DNA of 64,000 nt from Bosea sp. 685 (GCF_031884435.1 NZ_CP134779.1:1798001-1862000), one strand, 5' to 3'; positions 33,817-43,820 are shown, counted from the first letter of the stretch. Made by a program: numbers and translations. Notes: generated by a model from the sequence alone, not told the origin.

Positions 33817-35133
33817 TCACGCCTTCAGCCGCGCGACCGCCGCTGCCGCCGCCCGCCCGGCTAGCGTCGCTCCGCCGACCGTCATCGCGCCGCCGCCGGC
33901 GGTTGCCTCGCCTGCGATGAAGATGCGTCCGCCGATCGGCTGGGCCAACGCGTCGCGCGCCGTCTCCCGGCCGGGCAGGCAGACCGAATAGGAGCCGAGC
34001 GAGAACGGGTCGGTCCACCAGGCGGGGAAGGAGCAGGCCTTGACCGCCTTGCGGACATCCCCGCCAAGCATCTGCGAGAGCAGATCGGTGATATGGGCCT
34101 GTGCTTCGGCCGTGCCGGCCTTCGCCAATTCACGGGCATGGTCACCACCGAAATAGCCGATGATGATGTCCTGATCGTCGGGGAACAGGTCGAAATTCAT
34201 CAGCGTCTTGGGCGAGCCGGCCTCGAGAAGGCTCATGCCCGGCGTCACGCCGAAGCGATCGCCCTCGACCTTGAGGGCGATCTTGGTCAGCGCGCCCATA
34301 CCGATGCCGGACAGCGCGTCGCGTGTCGCCGCCGGCAATTCGGGTGTGAAGCGGATCGCGCCCGCCTTCAGCACGCCGACCGGTACCGTGACGATGCAGG
34401 CATTCGCCCGCAAGCTGCCGGAGCGGCTTGTGACGACGACGCCCGGCCCGTCCCAGGTGATAGCGCTGACGGGTTCGTTCAGGCGGATGTCGAGACCCAC
34501 GCCATGGCGCGTGACGAGATTGCCGTAACCGGTGGGTACGACGAGGTCGTCGCCGGCCCAGAGGCGCTGGTAGTCGCGCGCCGAGATGCGCTCCGATTCC
34601 TCGCCGATCGAGAGCAGCAGGCCCGAGGAGGCGATTGGGGCCATGTCGGGGCCGAGATCGCCGAGCAGTTCGGCGACCGAGAGATCGCGCTTGGTCAGAT
34701 CGACCGTCTCCAGCCTGCGATCGATCTGCCCGAAGGCGCTGCGGCGCTTCAGGCGGTCGGTCTCCGGCATGGGCTTGCCGTCGGCGAAGACCCGGAAGCC
34801 GCCACCCTGAGGTTCGTTCGGCGTCTCGACGCCGAGCTCGCGGGCAATCTGGACCCATGGGTTGCGCTCGGCCCAGTGGATGAACATCGCACCGGCGTCA
34901 AAGGCGGGGCCAAGCGAGCTGTCCGTGAAGGCGCGGCCGCCGATGCGGTTGCGGGCTTCGAGCAGGATCGCCTGGCGGCCCGCCGCCTTCAGCCCATGGG
35001 CGGCGGCGATGCCGGCCGCGCCTGCGCCGATGATGACGACATCGACATCGGTGGCCGCGAGGCTGCGTCGCGTCCCGGCAAGCGTGGCCGCCATGGCGCT
35101 GGCTCCGCTCAAAAGGCTCCGGCGATCGAGCAT
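33817..35133 (-). CDS. Tat-exported flavin amine oxidase
   Basis: The product has 438 residues from ATG at 35133, start MLDRRSLLSGASAMAATLAG. The RRSLLSG motif and hydrophobic run form a twin-arginine signal, so the folded FAD enzyme would be periplasmic. FAD binding is shown by DVVIIGAGAAGIAAAHGLKAAG and the ADP-ribose strand LLEARNRIGGRAFTD; the C-terminal amine oxidase block is GGRIFIAGEATAGGGAMTVGGA. Monoamine, polyamine or amino-acid oxidation is possible. It is divergent from the TonB receptor across a promoter region. Confidence 0.87.
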   Translation of the reverse strand: MLDRRSLLSGASAMAATLAGTRRSLAATDVDVVIIGAGAAGIAAAHGLKAAGRQAILLEARNRIGGRAFTDSSLGPAFDAGAMFIHWAERNPWVQIARELGVETPNEPQGGGFRVFADGKPMPETDRLKRRSAFGQIDRRLETVDLTKRDLSVAELLGDLGPDMAPIASSGLLLSIGEESERISARDYQRLWAGDDLVVPTGYGNLVTRHGVGLDIRLNEPVSAITWDGPGVVVTSRSGSLRANACIVTVPVGVLKAGAIRFTPELPAATRDALSGIGMGALTKIALKVEGDRFGVTPGMSLLEAGSPKTLMNFDLFPDDQDIIIGYFGGDHARELAKAGTAEAQAHITDLLSQMLGGDVRKAVKACSFPAWWTDPFSLGSYSVCLPGRETARDALAQPIGGRIFIAGEATAGGGAMTVGGATLAGRAAAAAVARLKA

Positions 35134-35370
35134 GCGTGGGTTCCCTGGATGGCGCCTGCCCATGATGCTCCGGCGCTTGTGCGTTGCAATAGGAAGCTGT
35201 CTTGCGGCGGCGTTGTGACGATCACGAGATCGGGAGTGACGCGCGCGGGAGCCGAATGTTGCCAAGCATGTCGCAGCTGCGGAGCGATTTGCCGCATTAG
35301 AGGCAGTCGATTTGGCGCTTCAGTTGTTCGTTAGAATAAATCCATAGTTTAGTTGCGGTGCCGCAAAAGA

Positions 35371-35399
35371 TTGACAGCTACAAATATGGCAAATATCTG
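35371..35399 (+). promoter_or_regulatory. Sigma-70-type promoter before the TonB receptor
   Basis: TTGACA and TATCTG are separated by 17 bases, 105 bp upstream of the receptor ATG at 35504. The -35 box is perfect and the -10 box is moderate. The region is A/T-rich. No clear Irr (ICE) or RirA box was seen; TTAGAATAAAT at about 35331 is only a partial ICE half. Confidence 0.5.
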
Positions 35400-35503
35400 A
35401 TCGTCGTCTTGTACTGCTGTATAAGGCCTTGTTTATATTCATTTTAATCTCCGATGGCGCGGCGATTTCGCTGGGTTGCGGTGACAAGGACTGGACTTGG
35501 GCG

Positions 35504-37786
35504 ATGGGCGATTATTCCGGTAGACTGCGCGGGGGCGTGGCGCTTGGAAGCTTGATGTTGGCTTTGATGGCTGGGCCGGCTTACGCGCAGCAACAAAGCC
35601 GGGTGCAATCCGTTGCCGGCGCGGCCAATCCGGACAGTCCGGTGGTTCTCGACCAGATCAACGTCCAGGGGGAAGGCGTGCCCGGAGGGGCGCTTCTCAG
35701 CGGGCCGACGACCACCCGCGTGACGCGCCAGGAACTCGACCGCGAGCAGGTTCAGAATCTGACGGATCTGGCAAACCGCGTCGAAGCCGGTATCAGCTTC
35801 AATCGCCAGAACAATTCGCTCAACATCCGCGGCCTCGACGGCGCCCGCGTGCTGACGACGATCGACGGCATTCGCCAACCCTTCCTGATCGATACGCGCA
35901 TCACTCGCGGCGCCCAGAACGCCTTCGATTTCGATTCGCTCTCGACGCTCGACCTGCTGCGCGGCGGCAGCGGCGCCAGCACGCTGGGCGGCGGCGCGCT
36001 CGGCGGTGCGCTCGCCGTGCGCACGCTCGACCCCGAGGACCTGCTGCGTAACGGCCGCTCCTATGGTGCGCTCGCCAAGACCGGCTATGACAGCACCGAC
36101 CGGGCCTGGTTCGGCAGCGGTGCGGTCGCCGCCCGCATGGGCAACACCTCCGTCCTGCTGCAAGGCGGCTTCCGCGACGGCCACGAGATCGACAGCAAGG
36201 GCTCGAACAAGAGCATCGGTGCAACGCGCACGGCGCCGAACCCGAGCGATTTCAGCCAGTATAACTTCCTCGGCAAGATCTATCAGGAGGTCGGCGAGCA
36301 TCGCTTCGGCCTCACCGCCGAGTTCTTCAAGCGCGCGGATCGCATCCAGGTCCGGAACAATACGGTCTCGCTGACCGGCAATTTCCGTCCGGGCGCCTAT
36401 CAGAGCGGCGAGGACGTCGAGCGTAACCGTGTTTCGCTGACCTATGACTACAAGCAGCCTGGCGGCTTCATCGACGAGGCGCATGCGACGCTCTACTGGC
36501 AGCGGCTGAAGCGCGACGACCTCACCAATGCCTGGCGCTTCACGAGCATCGTCGGCCCCTATGTCCGCGACAATTCCAATGAAGAGAACGCCTACGGCTT
36601 CAACGGCCATCTGCTGAAGAACTTCCAGACCGGCGTGCTGTCGCACCGCGTCACGCTTGGCACCGAGCTGCGCACCACTTCGCTGGAGCAGTATTCGGCC
36701 GGCGTCGACAACTGCCCGGCGCGTCCGGCGTCGGGTGCATTCACGGGGGCGCTCGCCACCTGCAACAACCTTTTCACCAACCAGGCCGACCAGCCGAAGA
36801 TCGACGGAAAGCTCGTCGGCCTTTACGCGCATGACGAGATCGGCCTGATCGACAACCGCCTGCGCATCACGCCTGGCGTGCGCTTCGACTGGTACGAGGA
36901 GAAGCCGCAGGATACGCCGGCCTACACGAATGGCGGCTCGCGCCCGGTCGGTTTGCCGCCGTCATCGAGCGACACGGGCTGGTCGCCGCGCGTCCGGTTC
37001 GAATACGACATCCTGAAGAACGCGCCCCTGGTGAAGGACGTTACCGTCTTCGCGCAATGGGCCAAGACCTTCCGGGCGCCGACGGCGGACGAACTCTATG
37101 GCCGCTTCGGCGGAACCTCCACCTATCTGCGCACCGGCAATCCGAATCTGCGCCCTGAAGTCGGCAACGGCATCGATGTCGGCTTGCGCTTCGGCGACAA
37201 GCAGCTCGGCGGCTCGATCACCTATTTCAACACCAATTACCGCAATTTCATCGAGACCTATCAGGTTCAGGCGGCGGGCGTCGGTGGGCTGTATCCGCAA
37301 GGGGGCATCACCGGCTATCGGAATATAAGCCGTGCCGAGATCCAGGGTGTCGAACTCAACGGGCAATACGCCTTCGCAGCGAATTGGCTGGCGCGCGGCT
37401 CGTTCGCTTATACCCGCGGACAGAACAAGGACGACAACACCTTCCTGAACTCGATCCCGCCGGTTCAGGGTATCGTCGCGATCGCTTACGGCACCGATGT
37501 CTGGGGGGCCGAGGTTTCGACCAAGCTGGCGGCTGCGCGCGACGACGTCTCGACGGTTTCAGGGGGCACCGGCTTCAAGGCGCCGGGCTATGCGATCTTC
37601 AATGCTTCGGCGTGGTGGCGGCCGCTGCCGCAGATCGCGGATCTCGAATTACAGGTCGGAGTCTACAACATCTTCGACCGCAAGTATTTCGATGCCGTCA
37701 ATGTCCCGCTCTCGCGCCCCCAGGGCCGCGACTATTACAGCGAGCCCGGTCGCACCGTGAAGGCGACGATGAAGTACCAGTTCTGA
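35504..37786 (+). CDS. TonB-dependent hemoglobin/transferrin/heme receptor family
   Basis: The product has 760 residues from ATG at 35504. A signal peptide (LGSLMLALMAGPAYAQ) is followed by the plug domain (VVLDQINVQGEG, TRVTRQELDREQVQNL, NSLNIRGLDGARVLTTIDGI, GGGALGGALAVRT) and a 22-strand barrel ending TVKATMKYQF with a terminal Phe. FRAPTADELYGRFGG and NPNLRPEVGNGIDVG are typical of the hemoglobin/transferrin/lactoferrin receptor family. It takes up heme or iron complexes with TonB energy. No heme ABC genes are nearby, so the ligand is uncertain. A terminator follows. Confidence 0.88.
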   Translation: MGDYSGRLRGGVALGSLMLALMAGPAYAQQQSRVQSVAGAANPDSPVVLDQINVQGEGVPGGALLSGPTTTRVTRQELDREQVQNLTDLANRVEAGISFNRQNNSLNIRGLDGARVLTTIDGIRQPFLIDTRITRGAQNAFDFDSLSTLDLLRGGSGASTLGGGALGGALAVRTLDPEDLLRNGRSYGALAKTGYDSTDRAWFGSGAVAARMGNTSVLLQGGFRDGHEIDSKGSNKSIGATRTAPNPSDFSQYNFLGKIYQEVGEHRFGLTAEFFKRADRIQVRNNTVSLTGNFRPGAYQSGEDVERNRVSLTYDYKQPGGFIDEAHATLYWQRLKRDDLTNAWRFTSIVGPYVRDNSNEENAYGFNGHLLKNFQTGVLSHRVTLGTELRTTSLEQYSAGVDNCPARPASGAFTGALATCNNLFTNQADQPKIDGKLVGLYAHDEIGLIDNRLRITPGVRFDWYEEKPQDTPAYTNGGSRPVGLPPSSSDTGWSPRVRFEYDILKNAPLVKDVTVFAQWAKTFRAPTADELYGRFGGTSTYLRTGNPNLRPEVGNGIDVGLRFGDKQLGGSITYFNTNYRNFIETYQVQAAGVGGLYPQGGITGYRNISRAEIQGVELNGQYAFAANWLARGSFAYTRGQNKDDNTFLNSIPPVQGIVAIAYGTDVWGAEVSTKLAAARDDVSTVSGGTGFKAPGYAIFNASAWWRPLPQIADLELQVGVYNIFDRKYFDAVNVPLSRPQGRDYYSEPGRTVKATMKYQF

Positions 37787-37831
37787 GAACAGATCTCTCG
37801 GCGGGTGCCGCGGCGCCGGCTGACAATGTCG

Positions 37832-37860
37832 AAAGCCGGCCGCCTGTGGCCGGCTTTTTC
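37832..37860 (+). terminator. Rho-independent terminator of the TonB receptor gene
   Basis: AAAGCCGGCC pairs with GGCCGGCTTT around GCCTGT, followed by TTC. It lies 46 bp past the stop. Confidence 0.85.
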
Positions 37861-37903
37861 ATTTGCCATGCGGTGGCTCTTTTTTATTCGCCATGCGGTG
37901 GCT
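37854..37903. repeat. 25-bp tandem duplication covering the trmJ stop codon
   Basis: Two 25-base units (CTTTTT[C/T]ATT[T/C]GCCATGCGGTGGCT) stand head to tail with two mismatches. The second unit carries the last codons and stop of trmJ (PHGE then TAA on the minus strand), so the gene's tail is duplicated downstream. Confidence 0.75.
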
Positions 37904-38693
37904 TGGGCACGCGCAGCCGCCGCGGCCCTTCGGCCAGCGATTTGAAGACGCCGCGCAAGGTGCGCGCCTCCTGCTCGGTCAGGCTCAGCCGGTGCAGGAT
38001 GTCGCGCAGATTGGCGGTCATTACCGGCTTCTTGCCCGGTGGAAAGAAGCCGCAGATGTCGAGCTCACCTTCGACATAATCAAACATCGACAGGATCGTC
38101 TCGCGCGTCGCCGGCGGCGAGGTGTTGCTCTCGCGGAAGGGCGGTTCGCCGCCGGTCGCCTTGAACCACTCATAGCCGGCGAGCAGCACGGCCTGCGCCA
38201 GGTTGAGCGAGGCGAAGGCCGGGTTGACCGGGAAGGTCAGGATCGCGTCGGCGAAGCTGATCTCCTCATTGGTCAGGCCGATGCGCTCGCGCCCGAACAA
38301 GATGCCGACGCGTTCGCCTGTGCTGACGCGCTCCGCGAGCGGCGGCATCGCCTCGGCCGGCGTGACCACGCGCTTCATCTGGCCGCGCTCGCGGGCGGTG
38401 GTGGCGAGCACATGGTTGAGATCGGCGATGGCCGAGGCGGTGTCTGGAAAGAGCCTGGCGTTCTCCAGGATATGGGTCGCACCAGAGGCTGCGGAGGTTG
38501 CGCCCTTCTTCAGGCCGCCGCCCGTCGGCCAGCCGTCGCGCGGCGCGACAAGGCGCATCTCCGACAGGCCGAAATTCGCCATGGCACGGGCGCACATGCC
38601 GATATTCTCGGCCATTTGCGGTTCGACCAGGATGATGACCGGGGCCGGCACCATGGTCGGCGGGCGTGTGCGGTCTGTGCCGGATCCAGTCAT
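37884..38693 (-). CDS. tRNA/rRNA methyltransferase of the SpoU (TrmH) family, TrmJ-like
   Basis: The product has 269 residues from ATG at 38693. The SPOUT features are VIILVEPQMAENIGMCARAMANFGLSEMRLVAPRDGWP at the front, GILFGRERIGLTNEE (SAM-binding knot) in the middle, and NPAFASLNLAQAVLLAGYEW after it. TrmJ makes 2'-O-methyl at tRNA position 32. C-terminal extension (about 185-269) with DICGFFPPGKKPVMTANLRDILHRL fits TrmJ. Cytoplasmic. Specificity for tRNA is by family resemblance. Confidence 0.88.
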   Translation of the reverse strand: MTGSGTDRTRPPTMVPAPVIILVEPQMAENIGMCARAMANFGLSEMRLVAPRDGWPTGGGLKKGATSAASGATHILENARLFPDTASAIADLNHVLATTARERGQMKRVVTPAEAMPPLAERVSTGERVGILFGRERIGLTNEEISFADAILTFPVNPAFASLNLAQAVLLAGYEWFKATGGEPPFRESNTSPPATRETILSMFDYVEGELDICGFFPPGKKPVMTANLRDILHRLSLTEQEARTLRGVFKSLAEGPRRLRVPKPPHGE

Positions 38694-38802
38694 GAAATGG
38701 GCTCGCTCTCGGGAAGAGAGCGAGCCCTTAACGGATGGAGCAGCTTCGGCAAGCAATCTCTTGAGCGAGCGATCTCTTGCCGGGCGGCCTGCCGGCCTGA
38801 GA

Positions 38803-40674
38803 TCAGGCGGCGTAGCGGCGCTGCGGCTGCACCATTGGGGCCTGCTGGCTGGCCGAGCTGGTATGGGTCCGGAAGGTCGCGACCAGGCCGTTGAGGCGCT
38901 GGATCTGGCTCAGCAGCGATGTGGCCGAGGCCGCGCTTTCCTCGGCGAGCGCCGCGTTCTGCTGGGTCATCTCGTCCATATGCGCCACGGTCTGGCTCAT
39001 CTCGTCGATGCCGTTGGCCTGTTCGGCGGAGGCGGCCGAGATGTCGGTCACGGTCGCGGAGACTTTACGCGAGGCTTCGACGATCTGGTTGAGCGCCTCG
39101 CCGGCGGAGCGCACCAGCGCCACGCCCTGCTCGACCTCGCGGCCGGATTCGCCGATCAGCGCCGTGATGTCCTTGGCGGCGTCACCGGAGCGCTGCGCCA
39201 GGGTACGGACCTCGGAGGCGACGACGGCAAAACCCTTGCCGGCGTCGCCGGCGCGGGCGGCTTCCACCGCGGCGTTAAGCGCCAGCAGATTGGTCTGGAA
39301 GGCGATCTCGTCGATCACCGAGGTGATGTCCGAAATCTTCTTCGAGGCGAGTTCGATCCGCGCCATCGCATCGACCGCGTTGGTGACGATGGCGCCGCCC
39401 TTCTCCGCGACCGACATCGCCTGTTCGGCCAGCGCGACCGCCTGCCTGGAGGCTGTGGCCGAGGCCTTTACCGAGGCTGCAAGTTCCTCCGTGGTGGCCG
39501 CCGTCTCTTCGAGCGAGGAGGCTTGCTCCTCGGTGCGCTTCGACAGGTCGTCAGCGCCCATATTGATCTCGCGGGCCGAGTTTCCGACATCGGTGGAGGT
39601 GGCCTGGATCGTCGAGACCGTCTCGCTGAGGCGGGCGACCGCGGTGTTGAAGTCGTCGCGCAGCTTCTCATAGGCGGCTGCGACATCGCTATCGATCCGG
39701 CAGGTCAGGTCGCCCTTGGACAGCATGTCGAGACCGCCGGCGAGCAGATCCATGACCTCGCGCTGTTCCGTGGCGAGGCGTTCCTGCTCGCGGGCATTGG
39801 CGGCGCGGTCGCGCTCGATCTGCTGGCGCTGTGTCTCGGAGGCGGTGCGGGACTGTACGGTCTCCTCTTCCAGCCGCCGCATTTCGAGGCCGTTCTGCTT
39901 GAAGACGAGCACGGTCTTGGCCATGGCGCCGACTTCGTCCTTGCGGGCGTCGCCCTCGACAGCCGCGTCGAAATTGCCGGCCGCGAGTTCGCTCATCGCA
40001 AGCTTCAGGCGGTCCAGCGGGCGCGTGATGGTGCGCGAGGACATCAGGATGGCGCCGACGAGCCCGAGCAGGAGCCCAGCGACGCTGGCTGCGAGGGTGA
40101 TGGCGGCTGTGTGCTCGGTCGTCGCGGTCAATGCATCGGATTTGGCGTCGAGATCCTTGAGCAGCGCCGTGTTGAAGGCGGCGATCTCGCTGACGAGCCC
40201 GCGAAGCTTGCCGTCCAGCGTGCTCATCACCGCCAGCGCCTTGGTATTCTCATCCTGCTCTCCGAGCTGGATGGCCTGGTCGACGGAGGCCTTCAGGCCG
40301 CGCGCCTGCGTGGCGAAGCCTTCAAAACGCTCCTTCATCTCCGGCAGGATCGTGGCAGCCTCGGTGAGATAGGTGAGCGTGTCCTTATACGAGGACTCGC
40401 CTTGCGCCTTGGCCTCGGCGATCGCGGGCGCACCGGCAGGGTAGGCGATGATCTTGTAGGTTTGCCCGATCAGGTCGTTCGCCGTCCGCGAGGCGCGGGC
40501 GCTGGCGAGGATGGCCTTGGGGCGGGTGTCCAGCATGACGGAGTAGTCGGTGTCGATTTGCTTCATCTGCCGGCCGGCATAGAGGCAGGCGCCCAGCCCG
40601 ATCAGGCCCATCAGGATGATGGCGCTGACGAATTTCGTACCGATCTTGATATTATTCAGGTTGATCATGGCCAT
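38803..40674 (-). CDS. Methyl-accepting chemotaxis protein with periplasmic four-helix sensor
   Basis: The product has 623 residues. The first membrane segment is at about residues 15-34, a helical periplasmic domain at about 35-190 (four-helix-bundle type), and the second membrane segment at about 190-212 ([19 protein letters not shown]). A HAMP region ([26 protein letters not shown]) and a linker coiled coil follow. The signalling tip is [31 protein letters not shown]. The C-terminus ends PQRRYAA without the NWETF pentapeptide. It signals to CheA and so to the flagellar switch above. Ligand unknown. A second ATG two codons in is possible. Confidence 0.92.
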   Translation of the reverse strand: MAMINLNNIKIGTKFVSAIILMGLIGLGACLYAGRQMKQIDTDYSVMLDTRPKAILASARASRTANDLIGQTYKIIAYPAGAPAIAEAKAQGESSYKDTLTYLTEAATILPEMKERFEGFATQARGLKASVDQAIQLGEQDENTKALAVMSTLDGKLRGLVSEIAAFNTALLKDLDAKSDALTATTEHTAAITLAASVAGLLLGLVGAILMSSRTITRPLDRLKLAMSELAAGNFDAAVEGDARKDEVGAMAKTVLVFKQNGLEMRRLEEETVQSRTASETQRQQIERDRAANAREQERLATEQREVMDLLAGGLDMLSKGDLTCRIDSDVAAAYEKLRDDFNTAVARLSETVSTIQATSTDVGNSAREINMGADDLSKRTEEQASSLEETAATTEELAASVKASATASRQAVALAEQAMSVAEKGGAIVTNAVDAMARIELASKKISDITSVIDEIAFQTNLLALNAAVEAARAGDAGKGFAVVASEVRTLAQRSGDAAKDITALIGESGREVEQGVALVRSAGEALNQIVEASRKVSATVTDISAASAEQANGIDEMSQTVAHMDEMTQQNAALAEESAASATSLLSQIQRLNGLVATFRTHTSSASQQAPMVQPQRRYAA

Positions 40675-40834
40675 CTCGAGCTGCTGCTGCTGATCGGGAT
40701 GGTTAGCGAAGGCGGTTAAGGATCAATGAAATCAACAGCTTCTAGCTGATAAATCACCCATTTCTACACGTATCGGGCGTGCCCGGTTCGGATATGCAAT
40801 CCAGGGGCGTTGAAATCCCGGGAAGTCGGCTTTC

Positions 40835-40934
40835 AGAGCAATTTCGGATCCACTTGGGTCGGAAATTGCTCTGGCCCATTGTTTAACGCGTTTTGTTCAT
40901 GCGAACCGGTATCCGCTTCGCTCGAAAACGCTCC
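40835..40934. repeat. Intergenic palindromic repeat, family A (copy 5)
   Basis: AGAGCAATTTCGGATCC pairs with GGTCGGAAATTGCTCT, then TTAACGCGTTTTGTTCATGC, GAACCGGTATCCGCTTCGC and TCGAAAACGCTCC. The last two blocks repeat those at 9452-9488. It fills most of the 40675-40950 gap. Confidence 0.8.
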
Positions 40935-40950
40935 GGCGCCGTCCTGCGAA

Positions 40951-42090
40951 TCAGGCGGCAGCTTTCTCCACCGCCCGCATGACCCGCAGCGTGTTGCCGC
41001 CGGCAAGCTTTTCGAGGTTGTCTTCCGACCAGCCGCGCCGGATCAATTCCGCGATCAGCGAGGGGAAGACCGTGGTGTCCTCGAGCCCATCGGGATTGAC
41101 CCAGCCGAAGAAGTCCGAGCCGACGCCGATATGGTCGTGGCCGATACGCTTGGCGAGGTAATCGAGATGGTCGCAATATTGCGGCAGCGTTGCCTTGGGG
41201 CGGGGCCCGACCTTGCGCTCGATCTCCTGTTCCGCCTTGGCGTAATCGAGCCCTTCGGGTGTCTTGCCGTACTGGTCCTTGACCGGGCGGTGCCAGTCGC
41301 GCGCGGCCTGGTTGATGAAATCGGGCACGAAGGTCGCCATCACCACGCCGCCATTGCCGGCAACGCGATCGAGCACGTCATCGGGCACGTTGCGCGGATG
41401 GTCGCAGAGCGAAAACGCATTGGAATGCGACCAAACGACGGGGGCGCTCGTGACGTCGAGCACGTCATGCATCACCTTGGGCGAGACATGGGCGAGGTCG
41501 ACGACCATGCCGAGCTTGTTCATGCGCGCGATGACATCCTTGCCGAAGGCGGTCAGGCCGTTGTGCTTTGGGGCGTCGGTCGCGGAATCGCACCAGTCAT
41601 GCGTGCCGTTGTGGCAAAGCGTCATCAATCGCACGCCGAGATCGTAATAGGCGTCGAGCGCATCGAGCTGATTGTCGAGCGCCGAGCCGTTCTCGATCGT
41701 CATGAACAGCGCGATCCTGCCCTCGGCTTTGGCTGCAGCGACATCGGCAGCCGAGAGGCCCGGCCGGAACACGTCGGCATGGCGCTTCAGGATGTCGCGC
41801 ATCAGCGCGATCTGGGCGAGCGCGAAGCCGGCAGGCTTGGGGTGGTTCGGCGGCACATAGGCCGCAAAGAACTGCCCGGCGAGCTTGCCGGCCTGCATGC
41901 GCGGAATGTCGGTGTCGACGTCGGGATGCAGCTTGGCGAGATCATAGGCCGCGACATCGCCCTTGGCGTTGCGGTCGAGCCTGATGACATAGGGCAGGTC
42001 ATTATGGCCGTCGATCATCGGCGCGCGGTCGAGCAGTGCGAGCGCGGCGACGTAGGCATTGTCCTGAACGGGAGCTTCGGCGAGGGCCAT
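40951..42090 (-). CDS. M19 membrane dipeptidase-like (renal dipeptidase family) enzyme
   Basis: The product has 379 residues. Metal-site features of the family are PMIDGHNDLPYVI (His-x-Asp), the bridging Glu in FMTIENGSALD, LAHVSPKVMHDVL and VVWSHSNAFSLCDHPRNVPD, with IGVGSDFFGW near the end. It would hydrolyse dipeptides, possibly with D-residues, using two zinc ions. No signal peptide or GPI-like anchor, so cytoplasmic. dadA lies upstream on the same strand, across a 223-bp gap with a repeat; the pair could together handle D-amino-acid peptides. Confidence 0.9.
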   Translation of the reverse strand: MALAEAPVQDNAYVAALALLDRAPMIDGHNDLPYVIRLDRNAKGDVAAYDLAKLHPDVDTDIPRMQAGKLAGQFFAAYVPPNHPKPAGFALAQIALMRDILKRHADVFRPGLSAADVAAAKAEGRIALFMTIENGSALDNQLDALDAYYDLGVRLMTLCHNGTHDWCDSATDAPKHNGLTAFGKDVIARMNKLGMVVDLAHVSPKVMHDVLDVTSAPVVWSHSNAFSLCDHPRNVPDDVLDRVAGNGGVVMATFVPDFINQAARDWHRPVKDQYGKTPEGLDYAKAEQEIERKVGPRPKATLPQYCDHLDYLAKRIGHDHIGVGSDFFGWVNPDGLEDTTVFPSLIAELIRRGWSEDNLEKLAGGNTLRVMRAVEKAAA

Positions 42091-42170
42091 GGCGCAACCT
42101 TGAGCTGGAATCGAGAGCGGCCGGGATCGTGGCAGGGCAGGGCGTGAGAAGCGAGAGGGGAAAGCGCAGG

Positions 42171-42310
42171 GGTGTCATCCCGTGCGCGCCGCAGCGTAAA
42201 ACCCTGCTGCGTAGACACGGGACCGCGTGACGAGAGGGCGCCTCTTTACCAAGAGCGGTCCCGCATCTGCGCAGCAGCACTGTGTGCTGCAGCGCGTGCG
42301 GGATGACACC
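42171..42310. repeat. Long inverted repeat element (family B) between dadA and the dipeptidase
   Basis: The ends GGTGTCATCCCG and CGGGATGACACC are perfect inverted repeats, with nearly matching GCGCGC[C/T]GCAGC further in and two short internal hairpins. It is 140 bp long and ends four bases from the dadA stop. Similar elements are common in Hyphomicrobiales genomes. Confidence 0.75.
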
Positions 42311-42313
42311 GCC

Positions 42314-43561
42314 TCAGCCGAACCGCGCAGCCGAGAACGGGGTCGGATCGACGAAGACCTTCTGGCCCGTTACCATCTCGGCGATCATCCGGCCGGTGAC
42401 GGCCGCCAGCGTCAGCCCGTGATGGGCGTGGCCGATCGAGAACCACAGGTTCTTGTGCTTGGGCGCGGGGCCGATGATCGGCATCATGTCGGGTGTGCAG
42501 GGCCGGCGGCCGAGCCAGGGCTCGGCATCGATCCGCTCGCCAAGCGGGAACAGCGTCCTGGCGATCGGCTCGGCGCGGGCGAGCTGGACCGGCGTCTTGG
42601 GCGCGTCACGGTCGGCAAATTCCGCGCCCGTGGTCAGGCGGATGCCCTGCAGCATCGGCGCGAGGAAATAACCGCGCTCGGTGTCGAGCACCGGGTGGTT
42701 GAGCACGGCGTTACCTTGCGCCTTGTAATGCATGTGGTAGCCGCGCTTGACCGCGAGCGGCAGATGGTAGCCGAGCTTGGTGGTCACCACATCGGCCCAG
42801 GGGCCGAGCGCGACGACGGCGTCCTTGGCCTGGGCCTTGCTGCCATCAGTGAGCGTCACGCTCCAGCCGGCGGCGTCCTGGACCAGCGTGCCGGCGTCGC
42901 CGAGCGCGAGCTTGCCGCCGAGCTCTTCGAACCGCGCGACATAGGCTTTGGACAGGCCCAGCGGATCGACCACCGTCACCGGGTCGGTCCAGTGCAGGCC
43001 GCCGATCAGGCTCTGGTCGAGATGAGGTTCCTCGCTGCGCAGCGTCGCGACATCGAGAGCCTTGTAGTTCAGGCCGAAATCGCGGTTCCAGCGCGCAGCC
43101 TCGGCCAGGCGCTCGTCCTGCTGGGCTGCGGTGCGAAACACCTTCATCCAGCCCTTGCGGCGCAGCAGATTGGTCGCGCCGGCTTCCTGCGCAAGTGCGT
43201 CATGCTCGCTGACGCAATGCTCGATCAGCGTCGCATATTTATGGGCGATAGCCTCATGCTGCGAGGCGCGCGAATGCATCCAGTACGACCACAGGAAGGG
43301 CGCCAGCTTGGGGATCGCGCTCCAATGGTAGTGCGCGTCGATGGTGTTGTTCATCGCGTAGCGGATGAGCGCGCCGAAATCATGCGGGAAGCCGTAGGGG
43401 TAGACGCCCTCGCGCTGGATCAGCCCGGCATTGCCGTAGCTCGTCTCCTGGCCCGGGCCGCGCTTGTCGACGAGCAGCACGGAGCGGCCCGCCTTTTGCA
43501 GATGCAGCGCCACCGAAATGCCGACGATCCCTGCGCCGAGGACGATGGTATCCGTCTGCAT
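42314..43561 (-). CDS. dadA: D-amino acid dehydrogenase-like FAD oxidoreductase
   Basis: The product has 415 residues, typical of DadA. FAD binding is TIVLGAGIVGISVALHLQKAGRSVLLVDKRGPG; conserved DadA features are ETSYGNAGLIQ, VKRGYHMHY, and near the end EPWLGRRPCTPDMMPIIGPAPKH and GHAHHGLTLA. It oxidises D-amino acids and passes electrons to the membrane chain. The classic partner alr (dadX) and the usual Lrp regulator are not next to it. A second DadA-like gene lies at 56082. Confidence 0.85.
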   Translation of the reverse strand: MQTDTIVLGAGIVGISVALHLQKAGRSVLLVDKRGPGQETSYGNAGLIQREGVYPYGFPHDFGALIRYAMNNTIDAHYHWSAIPKLAPFLWSYWMHSRASQHEAIAHKYATLIEHCVSEHDALAQEAGATNLLRRKGWMKVFRTAAQQDERLAEAARWNRDFGLNYKALDVATLRSEEPHLDQSLIGGLHWTDPVTVVDPLGLSKAYVARFEELGGKLALGDAGTLVQDAAGWSVTLTDGSKAQAKDAVVALGPWADVVTTKLGYHLPLAVKRGYHMHYKAQGNAVLNHPVLDTERGYFLAPMLQGIRLTTGAEFADRDAPKTPVQLARAEPIARTLFPLGERIDAEPWLGRRPCTPDMMPIIGPAPKHKNLWFSIGHAHHGLTLAAVTGRMIAEMVTGQKVFVDPTPFSAARFG

Positions 43562-43820
43562 GTCATGCTCCTGCCAGCTCGCTGCTGCAGCAAAATAGCC
43601 GTTTGTGGGGCGATGTCAGCGCCACGGCGCATTTTTGCGGCCTTACGGCCAAAGTTTCGCAAGATTTGCGCCAATCGGCGGCAAGCCGTGGGTTTGCCTC
43701 GCTTTGCCGGCTTTCTCTCGCAATTTTCTGCGGACGCAGGGCGGGCCTGCGGCGATGGCGGGTGACGCAAGGCGGCAGATCGGCGAGTGTCGCGGCCCTT
43801 CCAGTCCAAACCGGGCCTTC

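Noticed and set aside
40810..42147. Open frame of about 445 codons opposite the M19 dipeptidase
   Set aside because: It runs through a repeat and then antisense to a clear metallopeptidase; composition is that of a shadow frame.
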